64,000 nt of DNA. Origin: Phymorhynchus buccinoides. Taxonomy: Eukaryota; Mollusca; Gastropoda; Neogastropoda; Raphitomidae. Below are positions 46,788-57,819 of this stretch, piece after piece. The position numbers and the translations under genes are program-made. The notes under the pieces were generated by a model. It saw only the letters and a program-made list of their open reading frames with translations. It ran no database searches and was not told where the DNA came from. The first letter of the stretch is position 1. Each line of letters starts with the position of its first letter. The DNA lies in contig CM065682.1 in NCBI GenBank assembly GCA_017654935.2, positions 32,989,963-33,053,962 of the forward strand, in the 5' to 3' direction.

Positions 46788-46799
46788 ACAGTGATTCAG

Positions 46800-47336
46800 A
46801 AACATAAATTTTTGTTTATACCCTGGTTGGTTTGTTCAACCCGTCGTACATGGCGAAAGCCGATACGCGACGTTAAACTGAACTTCCAAAACAATTGATA
46901 CATACTGGTTATTATATCATTATTTTGCAAGAACAAGAATGAAAACAGGCAAGTGGCATGCTAAAGTAATACATTTGTTTCCAATTGTTTATTAGTGATG
47001 TGTTTCCATCTGATACAAAAAGATGGTGCGGGCAAACATAATTTACAGCCCTGCTTAAATCCTGTCATTTTGAACGCACAGTATACTATAACTTTATTGC
47101 CTTGTGTACAACTACATGTTATATGCATGGTATATCATTATAATTATTTATATGTCAATTGAATGTTTACATTTCAGTTTTATGCTTTGTTTATTGGTTT
47201 GCCTTTAAACTGCTTGTTAAATGTGTTTGGATTGATGTTGCTTTCACCTCCTATTTGTCATCAATTATTTGTTTCACTGTCTTTTTTTAATATTTTTTTA
47301 TGTAATCAATGTATGTGTGTATGGGAGTCAAAGACT

Positions 47337-47374
<38 letters not shown>

Positions 47375-47610
47375 TGTTTTTTGTTTCTCAAATTTGTTTT
47401 TTGTTTGTTTTTTGTTTTGTTTTTAATCCAAGGAATAGGCATCGCCTAAAATCTTTATCCTTGTCAAATAAAGTTTTCCAATGTCCAGTGTCTCTCTCTC
47501 TCATTCTTACAACACACTGTATGCACATGTTACATGTATGACTATGAAGTATGCTTGTGCACACAAACATACGCACACATAATTAACACAAATATCACAC
47601 ACAATGCTCA

Positions 47611-47682
<72 letters not shown>

Positions 47683-47970
47683 GGAGCTGTAATGCTTTTT
47701 AATGTAAAATTTCGCAATTGTCTCTCATTCTGTCTCAGTCTCTCTCTGTCTCTCTCTCTCTCTCTCTCACTCACACACACACACACACACACACACAATA
47801 GAGAGAGAGAGTTAAAAAAAGGGGAAGGCAAATTTAGGTGGGTTTTTATCAATCATTCAATGAGTCGATCAATGCTTTTATATTATTCTATTTACAACTA
47901 ATGAATTATATATATACAAAATAAAGCAATTCTTTGTCTGGCATGCAGTTGCACATTTAAACATAAAACA
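46800..47970. other. Non-coding stretch with AG, CT and CA arrays
   Basis: (AG)n at about 47336-47372, (CT)n at about 47612-47678, and CT then (CA)n at about 47740-47800. No supported exon. Confidence 0.65.
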
Positions 47971-48220
47971 TTTAGGTATTAGGTACTTTATAGTCACAGA
48001 GGCGTCTCTGTGAAATTCGGGTTGCTCCCACTTGGAGAGCGCGTCGCAGCCAGAGGCGCGCCTCCCAATTTTTTTTTATTTTTTTTTTGGCATGCGATTT
48101 ATGTGTGACTGATGAGGAAGGAAAGGGGGGGGGGGGGGGGGGGGGGGGGGGGTAATTTTGACCAAATGACAACTTTTTCGTTGCACTGGGTTTAACATAT
48201 GCTAAGTACATGGGCACACT

Positions 48221-48251
<31 letters not shown>

Positions 48252-48365
48252 TCCACGTTCAGACCGTATGGCCTAATGCAAAGTGAGAGGAAAAAATCCC
48301 CTGTACCCAGGTTCGAACTCGGGTTTACTTGACACGAAGCGAACGCGCTACCACTGTGCCACCCT
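47971..48365 (-). mobile_element. tRNA-derived SINE, copy 1 (minus)
   Basis: On the minus strand the head reads AGGGTGGCACAGTGGTAGCG (A box like TGGCACAGTGG) and later GAGTTCGAACCTGGG (B box), a Pol III promoter pair as in tRNAs. A conserved-looking middle follows (TCGGATGAGACGATAAACCG), then TTGTCATTTGGTCAAA, a C run (about 48125-48152), AGGCGCGCCTCTGGCTGCG and the tail TATAAAGTACCTAATACC. The middle may be the shared domain of a known invertebrate SINE superfamily, but I could not confirm which. Confidence 0.85.
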
Positions 48366-48534
48366 ACACTACAGGAACTTAAGCTAAACATCAATAACAT
48401 TAACACAAACAAACAAGCATACATGTATATTAGTACTAAGTTAAATGACCTTTTACTTGCAGAACGGACACAGATTGAGCACATTAGTTCAGTACTACTA
48501 CTACTACTAAATTAAATTATATTCCACTCGCAGA

Positions 48535-48778
48535 ATGGAAGCAGAGGGTGTAAAGTTCTGCCTGGGTCGCCCCTTGAGGGGTTGGCTGAGGCGACAAGGG
48601 GGGATGATGCGGGGCTGGCAGCGCAAGTTCTTTGAGCTCAAGGACGACTGTCTCTTCTGCTTCAACCGGGAGGATGACATCCAGCTGTTCGGCTCCTACC
48701 TCCTGGATGGTTACCAATTGAAGGACGTACCCCCTAATCCTGAGGATCCTGACAAGTTTGCTTTTGAACTGGTGAAAG
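48535..48778 (+). CDS. RhoGAP exon 1: N-terminus and first part of PH domain
   Basis: Encodes MEAEGVKFCLGRPLRGWLRR and the PH beta-strands up to DKFAFELVK. The donor is AAAG|GTATAG (weak at +4) with one base carried over. Confidence 0.9.
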
Positions 48779-50336
48779 GTATAGCTGTCTTAGGGGTTCA
48801 GTTATAATTTTGTTGCTTAAAAATTGTTGTAAATACTTTGTGGGTTTATATGTGACTGTGTGTGTGTCAAATCCAGTCAAAGTGATCTTTATTGAGGGTT
48901 AAGTAACAAGCTGACAAAGGTTTGTTTTCATCCTGCCCTTGAAAAAACAAAAAAACACCAAAATATAAACATCAATAAAGAATGAAATGAGAATTTTAAA
49001 GAAAAACATATACATGTAGGGATACAAAAACAAACAAAAGAAAACTATACAAAGCAAGAATGAATATTTTGAATGATTAAAATGAAATCAAACATGGGAC
49101 TGGGAGAGAGAGAAAGAGAGGGAGAGAGATAGAGGGGGAAGAGAGAGAGAGAGGGTGGAGCAAGAAGGGGAGAGGGAGGAAAGAAGGGGGACGGGGCAAT
49201 AAAGTTGCACACACACGCACACACATACATGTGTGTGTGTCAGCGACCGACCCTCTCTGCTTTCAAATCTAACCTCAAAATCCACCTGTTCCCCCGTCAT
49301 TGAAGCTCCGCACTCTTCTCTTCTCTCTCTTGCCTTTAGGTCTGTTTCTGCTGTATTCCATTTATGTCATATGTGTGTGTTCGCTTTGTATTGCGTTTTT
49401 GTTTGAATTCGTTATGAATGCTAACGTGTGCTTTGATTTGATTTCTATCTAGATTCAGCGCCGTATAAATACTGTATGTTGTTGTTAATCATGTTTAAAA
49501 AAAAAAGAGTTTAATTTTAATTTTGCTGTCTAAAAATGGTAGTTAATTCTCATACTCTTGTTTTATGTGTTGAATTTCTACTGGAAAAACCTACCTCCTC
49601 CACCTCCCCTTTATTGCTACTAGCAGTGCTAGCTCTGGAAACCCTTACAAGTTTGCTTTTTGAACTGGTGAAAGTGGTGTTTGTGTCTAAAAACATTCAT
49701 CATAACTTCACTTTCTAGAAGTGTGAAAATGGCAGTTTTTGCTTGTATTTTTATTTTTATTTCCTTTTAAAAGATTTACCTTCCCTTTTCTGAAAGACCC
49801 AGTCACATTTGTTTTAATACCGGTGAAAGGTGGTTATTGTGTAGTGTGCAAGAACTTACAGGTAGGTCAGGTCAGGTCAGCTAGGGCAGCTAGGCCTTGC
49901 GGCCTCTTGAATCATAATTTTGCTTACTGAAAATGTCAAAATGGCTTTTCATACTTAACCTAGTGTGCGTCTGTGCCTGTGTTTGTGTCTATGTCAGCAT
50001 AGATAGATCTATGTGTCTGTCTTGTGGAAACTTGCATGTAATGTGGAAACCATTGCTTTGTTCAAATTAGTATTTAATACTAAGTACTAGTAAAAACTGT
50101 CAGTGGATTGACCCCTGAAATTACTTCCCTGTTAAGGTTTTATCTTAGCTCACAGATGTCGGCTGGTTATGATATGACAGGAAACGCTGCATTCTTTCGA
50201 TTTATCAGTTTATGCGTATGCATGTGTGTCTGCCTACCTCTGTCTGTCACTTTATCTGTCTAGAGCTCTTGTTTTTAACAATACATTTGTGTCCAGTTAT
50301 TTATTTTATTTTTCTATTAAAGATTACTGCTTTCTT

Positions 50337-50429
<93 letters not shown>

Positions 50430-53400
50430 GATTGATTGATTGATTTTTACAGTAGATAAACATGTGTGCAACTTTTCCTGGTATACAAGGATTTCCTGTT
50501 TTTGAATTTTACCAGAAAAGGAAGTTCCTTTTTTATAAATTTGTTAAACAAGATCTTTGTGTGTCTATTGTATTTTTCAAACACTTTAAAATATGCATTT
50601 GGATAAATTGTGGAAAAAGCAAACTAAAATACCTTCATAAATCAATGTTTGCTTCAGCTGCAGGGGGACATTGCCCCTGGATCCCGGCCTTTCAGGATTT
50701 TTTCATTTTGTGTAGTTGCACCCATGGTTAAATTTATAACTTTATTTGTGCTCCCCCCCCCCCCCCTTTTCTCTTTCTCTTTTTTTCTTCTAAATGGGTG
50801 AGTAACTTTTTGTAACCCCCACCCCCTCCCAAACCAACTTATTTGCTATTCTGTTGAGCATTACCAATAAATTATTGTTTACGTTATTGAATCATTTGTA
50901 GTTGATTGTAATAATTTTTTCTTGTTTTTGTTATGAATGAAACAAACTAGTACAAATTACTATAATTTCCCAGAACACTGCAAGTTTCTAGGAAAGCTCA
51001 GATTCTCTATTGCTGGTACCCACGTGTCGTCATATCCGGCCACAAGGAGCGCCATATTATGGGAGACCGCCATCTTAGTCCTTACCTTTTTTTGAAAAAT
51101 GCCAGATCGATGCTGCATATTTGGCTGTTCCAATTCGAAACTTATCTAAACTGTATTTATAACATCTGGATGTTTTCTTTACGCATTTAGATAAAATGTT
51201 CACTTTGTTTACACACAAATAAGGACTAAGATGGCGACACTTCCGTTGGAATGGTCGAGATGCGCACGCAGGTGGGTTGGAGCCATATAGACACAAACAA
51301 CAAACAAAACACCATATTAAACAGAGAGATATTTCGAGGGGCCTGGCCCTCTTTATCAATCCATGGACTGATTGTTGTTGTCGTACCCTGGCTTAACCAT
51401 TTCACAGACAAAGTCGCATTTTAACACCATAGTGATTTAACACCTATGTCACTAAAAGGCATCAAATTGGGGTCTATTATCCAAAGACCCTGGCCTATTG
51501 TCTTAGTTTTGGGAAGTAAACATAGACCTTGTTTTATGTATGTCACAGAAGAATCCACAATACTGCAGATGGATTTTGTTCTCTACCTTGATAAATTTAA
51601 TGGTCATTTTTGGCTGAAAAATGGCTGGCGGCGAAAGGGTTAAAGACTCCAGGGATCATCCCAACAACCGAAGCACTTGAACATTATGGTACTATTATAA
51701 ATGCACCAGCTAGGGATGAGAGCATTATTTGTGTGACCGATTTTGATTACCCCGCCACGTGGGCAGACACATTCCGACTTTGGAGGAGATGGACTGATGA
51801 TTGTATGACTGATGATTATGATAATGTTCAGTCTTTAACATCCATGGGGATACAGTCACTCAAGTAGACTGAATTGTTATTGGTTTTAGAGTAAAGTAAC
51901 AAAAAATGTATCCTTTTTCTTTTATATAAATATTGTTCACAGACAAAAGTAACGGAGAATCCAACTCCAGCAACCTCACACTCTGTGCGGCCAATGATGC
52001 AGAGAAGAAAGAATGGATGAAAGCTCTGTGCTACCACCTGTATGCCAGCAAAGGGGGAGGTAATTAGTGCCTGTGGAGGGGGGTCAGGTGGGGTGGCAGG
52101 GTGTGTGTGTGTGTGTGCAGGCGCATGTGTGCATACATGTGTCCGGTTTGTTAATTACAACATTGCAGTGTTATTAGTTATTAGTTCATATTCTTTGTTG
52201 TTGAGCAATGTGTTTATTGTTGTTTTTCTTATGTGCACCTGGCTGCAATTTCTCTGTTATGAGATAATAAAGATGATTTGGATTTGGGCATGTGAATGCA
52301 TTTGTGTTTGTTCAGATCATAAACGGTCCAAGAAGATAAAGTGTTCATTTTTCAAAGAAGGCCAAACATACTGATAGTCTAGTTGGTATGTTGATATAGG
52401 TGTTACTGTTTCTATGCATATTTTAGGAGATCTCTGTATAATTTAAAAACAAACAAAATTTAAACTGCGCTGCGCCAGGTGAAAATTTGCTACGTTGTGT
52501 GACGCACTGAAAACCAGTGCATCAGACGGCAGTTTTGAGCGCCGGAGATGCACATACGTGCATAAAAATTAACACTGATAGCGCTGATTTTCTTCAGTAT
52601 GTTGAAAGTGGTTGGGATAGGGTTAGGGATAGGTTTAGGGTCAGTTTAGTGTCAAGTACACAACAACAACAAAAGTTGATGACTAAGTTGACCCTAAGCC
52701 TATTCCTAACCCTATCCCTATCCCAAAGCCTATTCCTAACCCTAACCTGAAACCATCTCAAATGAATGGAAGGGGCAGATGAGGGGGCATTTCTTTACAT
52801 TTGCCAGAATGAGTATTTTGTGTGTATCTGTGGTGTGTACTGGTTTCCAGCCATGTTTGGTCTGCCGCTGGAGGAGGCCATGAAATACGAGCACCGCCAC
52901 GGTCGGAGTGTTCCTTACGTCGTGCAGACCTGTGTTCAGCACCTGGAGAAAAATGCGTTAGAGACGGAAGGCATCTTCAGGTAAGGCCCCCATCACACGT
53001 ATTGAAAACCCTGCTACTGTTTTACTGCACACTGAATTTCTATACACTCACTCATGGTGTGACTGACTGGTGAGCTTGTGGTGAAATGCGAAAAACTTCT
53101 TTAAGTGTGGCTGCAACCACGCCGCTCACTATGACCTGAGGGATGGAGACCCATAGCTGAGGAATTGCCAGTAGGCGATTTTCTGAAAAAAACGAGGGGA
53201 GAGCATTTCGTGAAAATTAGAGTTGTTTACCTTGACCAAGGCGGACAAACCATAGCAACCATGGTGTCGAAGCTTGAAGCCGCAGGATGCGAGTCAGCGA
53301 CTTGTAAAATTTTTTTTGATAGAACTTGCCAAATGTGACGTAAAATTATAAATTACATCAATTTGAGAATGATGCACTGTGTTCTGAGTGCTGTGTGTCT

Positions 53401-55024
53401 ACTCAAACACACGAGGCGAGGGCTAATTAAGCCAGTGTATCTTCCTGTTTGACCGCCTCTGCCAAGCAAGATCACTCCCACACACCATGAAATTACTCCC
53501 CTTAATTATTTCCGAACGATTCCTATTGAGCCAGGTCATTAGTACAGTCGACCCCCTCACGAACGGCCCTCTGATTTGCGACCTCCCCTCTTTTACGACT
53601 GAAATATGAATGACGGATCGTTTTTCTTCTAAACTTGCCTCCTCATTTACGACTCCCCCTCTAACGCGTTCTACGACCGTAAATCTTGTTGATTTTACGA
53701 CCGATGCAACACATTCTGACCTTCTCGCACTCAGTTCGAGCCGACGCACAGCTGGGGTACTACTGTTGTTAGGTCAATCTCGGTAAAAACGAACCGTTCT
53801 CATGCCGAAATTGAAGAATTTAATCAGCGATATCACGATCTGACCACTAAATGTCACCACTTTTATGCACATGTCATCACTGAGCAGTTTATGATCAAAG
53901 TTTGAACTGAAACCGTCGCGATCGTGTCGATCTTTACGAACTCTGTGCACACGTAGGCCTAAATGCGAAGTCAACTCCCAAGTTGAAACTAGGTGATCGG
54001 TCACACTCCATAAGTTGGAACTCAGTGAATGGTCTCACTTTGTAAAAAATAAGTTGAAAAGCAGCTCCTTTCCGTTATCAAATTGATAAATCGGCGTTAG
54101 TGCGTGCACTGAAACACTCACTGAATGCAAACAACTCACAAAATCCGATAAATGAAAGCAGCTGGCGCATTAGCGTTTGCCGTGATTTCGTATTTGCGGT
54201 GTGTGCGGCGCCATTTTGTCAGCCGAGTTGTATGCGCGGTAAAAGTTCCGTGTGTGCAAACTGTGACTGAAAATGAACTGCCAGAGCGTAAAATGGTGAA
54301 AATTAGGTCTGCACTGCTGTTATGTGTAGTTTGTGTGTGAGTGCAACACGGGCCGTCGAGCACACTTTCTGTTTTCGCTCGTTTTCGTATATTAGCTAGA
54401 CCGCGGATGTTTCATTCAAGAATGACGGAGAAAGCATGTTTTTGTTTTAGTGTATGCATGTGCTGTAGTCACTACAGTGTAGTGAGTCACTGAGTGCATT
54501 GTTTTGGTCACCCCCGATTTAAGACCCCCCTCTTTTACGACCGATTTTTCGCGATTTTTGGAAAGTCTTAAAAGAGGGGGTCGACTGTATTTTGTGTTTC
54601 AGTCATTTGGTGTGTGGTTTTTTTTTTAAGCCTACTTTTGTGCATCTTGGCTGTGTGTTCTTTATGTATGGCTTGCTTTGTTGTTGTTTTAAAAGTAAGT
54701 GCGCATTACAAAATCATTTATAATTCCGAATGGTTTGGAATGTTAATTATCTTTTCAAAATCAGGGGGTCATAATCAGCACACAAAGTATGTTTCTAGAT
54801 TAGGTATTAGGTACTTTATAGTCTCTATGAAATTCGGGTTGCTCCCACCTGGAGAGCGCGTCGCAGCCAGAGGCGCGCCACCCAATTTGTTTTTTGTTTT
54901 GAATTTGCATGCGATTTTTGTGTGACTGATGAGGAAGGAAAGGGAAGGGGGTGGTAAACTTTGACCAAATGACAACTTTTTCGTTGCCACTGGGTTTAGC
55001 GTGTGCTAAGTGCATGATCACATG

Positions 55025-55055
<31 letters not shown>

Positions 55056-57819
55056 TCCACGTTCAGACCGCAAGGCCTTGTGTAAAGTGAGAGGAAAAAT
55101 ACCCTGTACCCAGGTTCAAACTCAGGTTTACTTGAAACGAGGTGAACGCGATACTTCTGTGCCATTCTACCATCTGTGCCACTCTTTGAAGAGGTCACCT
55201 AAATATTTTAGGGGGCCTCTGTTCATAATTTTTTAAACATGTTTTGAAACACTGTCGGTCAGGTGAAAATTTGCTATGTTTAGCAACACAATGGCCTGAA
55301 GTCCTGTGCATCAGATGGGAGTTTAGAGTGTCAAGGCATACATACGGTGGATTCCTGCTGACTGATAAACAAATAACTTAAAAACACAATATCTTGTTAG
55401 TCTCAAGCTCATCTGAAGCGGGAATTGAAATAATTTGTTGTTTGAAGTGCAGTGATCGACAAGGCGATGCTCAAGTGGGATGCACTTCTGATTTTGTGTT
55501 CCTTTGATCTAATATGTTCTATGACGTAGGAAAAGCTATGACAGAAAGCCAGCAAATTAGGGGTACGGCTATTCCACCAAATCAATTCAAGCCACTAGAA
55601 ACAGAGGATGTTGAAAGAAGATGAAGAGTGGCAGAGCGATGAGAACATTGGCTGTGGGGGTCCTTCCATTTCATGTTTTCCAACCATTTTCGCAGCCGAG
55701 CTGGATCTTTGAAAGGAAACCTGTGAAATGTGTAGCATGACCCGGGTACTTGTTCTTCGAAACACCCAACCGCAGAGCAAGCTCTAGGCATTTTTATTTG
55801 GACCCAGAGGAAACATTTTATTTTCGCAGTCCAGTTCTACATCATTTCCTCTCTCTACGCAACTCAAAGCCACGTTCTAGCAGACACTTTTTTTCCATTT
55901 CTGAGCATTGTTTTATCAAAAACAAAACAGAAATCCAGAAAATTCAACTTTCACTGCGTTTATAGCATTTATTTTTGTTCATCTAAGCAACGCAATCAAA
56001 GCCAACCAAAGTCAAGTGTATCTAAAAAAAACTTACAACTCTATGTATGTAATCTTTAAGCAATTTTCACTGTATGTGCATACAAATTAACACTGGATAA
56101 TGTAATGAATGAGACATTGTGCCCTGTGTGTTTTTCAGACTGGCAGGGAGAGCAGGCCTGCTGCGTGAGCTGCGCGGTCAGTTTGAGACGGGTCAGCAGC
56201 CTTCCCTGGACACAGTGGACGTGCACACGGTGGGCTCCCTGCTCAAGGCCTACCTGCGGGAGCTGCCTGAGTCCCTGGTCCCCCCAGACCTGTACCAGCG
56301 CATCATGAACTGTGCCATGCGCTACTCCGAGGCCACTGGCGATGACAGCCGGCAAACAGAGGTGGCGTGTTTGTCGAAACTTTTAGAAGAACTTACAGAC
56401 ATCAACTACACCACTCTGGCCTACATCTGTCGGTTCTTGCACCGCCTGTCTCTCAATTCGGACAAAACCAAAATGACGGCCCACAACTTGTCGCTGGTGT
56501 TTGGCCCTAACCTGATCCGGCATCTAGACAGCAGTCCGGAGCTGCTGATGCTGACGGCGGATTTGACGCAGCAGCTTGCCTTCATGATGATCACGTATTG
56601 TCCCCAGGTCCTGCCTGCCAGGCCTGAGCGAGAGGCTGTGCCCCCTCAGGCTGCATGTGACAGCCCACTGGTTAGAGAGAAGCATGGCATCATTGGCTCT
56701 TTGATTACAGGAGATTTACTGGGGATATCCAAACCCTCAGATGCCCAGGATTCAGCTTTGATGGCCCTCCGCCCATCAGGCCTGCTTAGGCAGAAGCAGC
56801 TCGGAGCCAGCTCTGCGGATGAGATGCTGAGGATGTCGAACCCTTCTGCTGTACAGGACGGGGCTTTGATGGCGCTTCGTCCTTCAGCCCTCCAAGACCT
56901 GATGGGTCTCCAGTTGTCTCCTCAACCGGCAGGGGAAAAGTCAAAGCGGTCGCCTATCAACCCTCCCAGCCCTTTCAGGTTTGTCAATGATTACTTCGAC
57001 CGGTCCGACAAGAGCGTGTCAGAGAAGAGGGAGGTGAGGAAGTCTGCCACCTTGGGGAGTGCCGATGCTGTCAGGCCCGTGCCCCCCAAGCGAAACAAGT
57101 CCACCAGGAGCGTGAGGAACCGGCGATCTGGGGGCACCCCCACCTCCCCCATGAGCCCAGAGTCCCCCCGCCAGCTGGACTCCCAGGACATTCTGGCTGC
57201 TCTGGCCTCAGCTAGCTTGGATGAGGACGAGGCCTCACCAGCAGATCTGGCCACAGGGGGGTTCAGGCACCCCTCAGTCAGGTCCTCCTCTCTGGACAGA
57301 AACGTCAAAGTTCTGCTATCCGATGATGGCAAAAATAGTGAAAGATCAGTAGGCTTTGGTCATCTTTCAAGGCCGGAAAACAAACCGGGATTGTCAGGCC
57401 GCAATTTTCCCTCCAGCAGTGTGTGTAATGGAAGCTCTAACAGCAGTCAAGTCAAGGTCAAGACATCTCAGAAAATGGACAGCACAGGCTGCAGGACAGA
57501 CGGTGGCAGGATCCGCCCATCAAATACCGTCCTGGAAGCTCAGATCTTGGCCCTGCAGTCAGAACTGGCCATGGTCAAACAGCGCTCGGAGCGCATGGTG
57601 TCTGCCCTGAAGGCTCAGCTGAAGGACATCCACACCAAGTACGAGGCACGCCTCACCAGCCTGGAGGCCCAGCAGAAGAGGGAGGTGCTGGATCTGGTGG
57701 CCAAGCTGGACGCGGAGCGCACGGCCCGCGCCGAAGCCGTGGACAAAACGGTCGGCCTGCAGGCCCAGCTGTACCGATACAAGCTGCACTACGGGGAGCT
57801 GGCGCCGTCCAACTCCTGA
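48535..57819 (+). CDS. PH-RhoGAP-coiled-coil protein of the ARHGAP22/24/25 (FilGAP) type, four exons
   Basis: Exons 48535-48778, 51943-52059, 52851-52980 and 56139-57819 have GT-AG introns and agreeing phases, giving 723 aa. Family members stimulate GTP hydrolysis by Rac/Cdc42-type GTPases at membranes and actin structures. Seen here: a PH domain at about residues 14-115 (GWLRRQGG start, Trp106 in the C-terminal helix); a RhoGAP domain at about 123-317 with the arginine finger Arg164 in EGIFR and the conserved KMTAHNLSLVFGPNLI (Lys275, Asn280); a Ser/Pro-rich linker; and a coiled coil over about the last 95 residues. This order is that of ARHGAP22/24/25, but which member cannot be told. The ATG follows a probable acceptor (CCACTCGCAG), so an upstream 5' exon is likely. 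Confidence 0.93.
49236..49480 (+). mobile_element. LINE C-terminal and 3' UTR remnant
   Basis: Translation near 49258-49300 gives LSAFKSNLKIHLFPRH, the usual end of many LINE polyproteins. The 3' part includes GATTCAGCGCCGTATAAATA, a common LINE 3' end form. Confidence 0.65.
49857..49915 (-). mobile_element. CR1-like LINE 3'-tail fragment (minus)
   Basis: On the minus strand it reads AAGAGGCCGCAAGGCCTAG then GACCTGACCTGACC, matching the 3' end of the LINE at 40330-43835. Confidence 0.75.
50338..50429. repeat. (TTG)n array, about 30 units
   Basis: Pure TTG repeat in intron 1, followed by (ATTG)n. Poly-Cys and poly-Leu frames are artefacts. Confidence 0.97.
51538..51640. repeat. Dispersed repeat pair member (TGTCACAGAAGAATCC)
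   Basis: Near-identical to about 60436-60535, including AATACTGCAGATGGATTTTG and GGCTGGCGGCGAAAGGGTTA. Confidence 0.8.
51630..51830 (+). repeat. Dispersed repeat (ACTCCAGGGATCATCC family), copy 3
   Basis: Same family as at 26938 and 40000. It contains a short open frame (KTPGIIPTTEALEHYG...) not preserved in the other copies. Confidence 0.8.
51943..52059 (+). CDS. RhoGAP exon 2: end of PH domain
   Basis: Acceptor ATTGTTCACAG|ACAAAAG, donor GGAG|GTAATT. Encodes about 39 residues including LTLCAANDAEKKEWMKALCY, the PH C-terminal helix with its conserved Trp. Confidence 0.9.
52137..52285 (+). mobile_element. LINE-like 3' end with ATTTG tail, in intron 2
   Basis: Matches 26640-26870: TTGTTAATTACAACATTGCA, GCACCTGGCTGCAATTTCTC and GAGATAATAAAGATGATTTG. 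Confidence 0.65.
52440..52590. repeat. Dispersed repeat (CAGGTGAAAATTTGCTA)
   Basis: Shares CAGGTGAAAATTTGCTA, CAGTGCATCAGA and GCACATACGTGCAT-like words with about 55255-55360 in intron 3. Confidence 0.6.
52609..52748. repeat. Hairpin with telomere-like arms
   Basis: The left arm GGGATAGGGTTAGGGATAGG (52613 onward) pairs with the right arm CCTATTCCTAACCCTATCCC (about 52700-52722), around a short loop with CAACAACAACAAAAG. It is repeated once more to the right (AAAGCCTATTCCTAACCCTA). Confidence 0.8.
52851..52980 (+). CDS. RhoGAP exon 3: start of RhoGAP domain
   Basis: Acceptor TGGTTTCCAG|CCATG, donor TTCAG|GTAAGG. Encodes MFGLPLEEAMKYEHRHGRSV up to EGIF, with the arginine-finger codon split across the donor. 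Confidence 0.92.
53545..54587. mobile_element. Non-autonomous pogo/Tigger-like DNA transposon, 1043 bp
   Basis: The ends CAGTCGACCCCCTC and GAGGGGGTCGACTG are inverted repeats flanked by TA at 53543-53544 and 54588-54589. Subterminal copies of CCCCTCTTTTACGAC occur near both ends, as in Tigger-type elements. No transposase DDE domain is seen. It lies in RhoGAP intron 3. Confidence 0.85.
54799..55184 (-). mobile_element. tRNA-derived SINE, copy 2 (minus)
   Basis: Same layout as copy 1 at 47971-48365, in the same orientation, with a diverged head (duplicated CTGTGCCA words near 55158-55183) and a much shorter C run. Confidence 0.85.
55582..55791 (-). pseudogene. THAP zinc-finger domain fragment (minus)
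   Basis: Encodes MPRACSAVGC and, after a spacer, YTFHRFPFKDPARLRKWLEN. This is the start of a THAP DNA-binding domain: first Cys pair, then the FHRFP and Trp landmarks. The expected second C-x2-H is not intact; a Cys-rich SLCHSSSSFN string appears in another frame, so a frame shift or decay is likely. THAP domains occur in cellular regulators and in P-element-type transposases. It lies antisense in RhoGAP intron 3. Confidence 0.75.
56139..57819 (+). CDS. RhoGAP exon 4: rest of RhoGAP domain, linker and coiled coil
   Basis: Acceptor GTGTGTTTTTCAG|ACTGG. Encodes residues 164-723 in one exon: LAGRAGLLRELRG, VHTVGSLLKAYLRELPE, YICRFLHRL and KMTAHNLSLVFGPNL. Then comes a Ser/Pro-rich linker with two similar blocks (SDAQDSALMALRPSGL and SAVQDGALMALRPSAL), basic RSVRNRRSGG, and the coiled coil EAQILALQSELAMVKQRSER onward. 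Confidence 0.95.

Larger units (their letters stand above)
46331..46799. mobile_element. About 470-bp unit with U2 snRNA-like inverted ends
   Basis: The left end CTGAATCACTGTCTTAGCCA plus AAAGGCCGAGAAGCGATCAG and the right end CTAATCACTTCTCGGCC plus TTTTGGCTAAGAGTAAGACA, then GTGATTCAG, are inverted repeats of about 40-46 bp. The interior is AT-rich with no open frame. No clear target-site duplication was found. Confidence 0.65.
48779..51942 (+). other. RhoGAP intron 1 and its repeats
   Basis: Contains an AG/GGA tract (about 49100-49190), LINE remnants near 49240-49480 and 49857-49915, a (TTG)n array and dispersed repeats near 51540-51830. Two segments (for example AAACCCTTACAAGTTTGCTT near 49638 and GACCCAGTCACATTTG near 49796) echo the end of exon 1 (CCTGACAAGTTTGCTTTTGA / ACTGGTGAAAG). 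They may be decayed partial exon duplicates. Confidence 0.6.

Noticed and set aside
48290..48356. A genuine tRNA gene at the head of the SINE
   Set aside because: It has A- and B-box-like motifs but is followed by a conserved SINE body and recurs with the same body at 54799-55184.
51610..51867. 85-codon open frame in RhoGAP intron 1
   Set aside because: It lies in a dispersed repeat and the frame is not kept in the other two copies.
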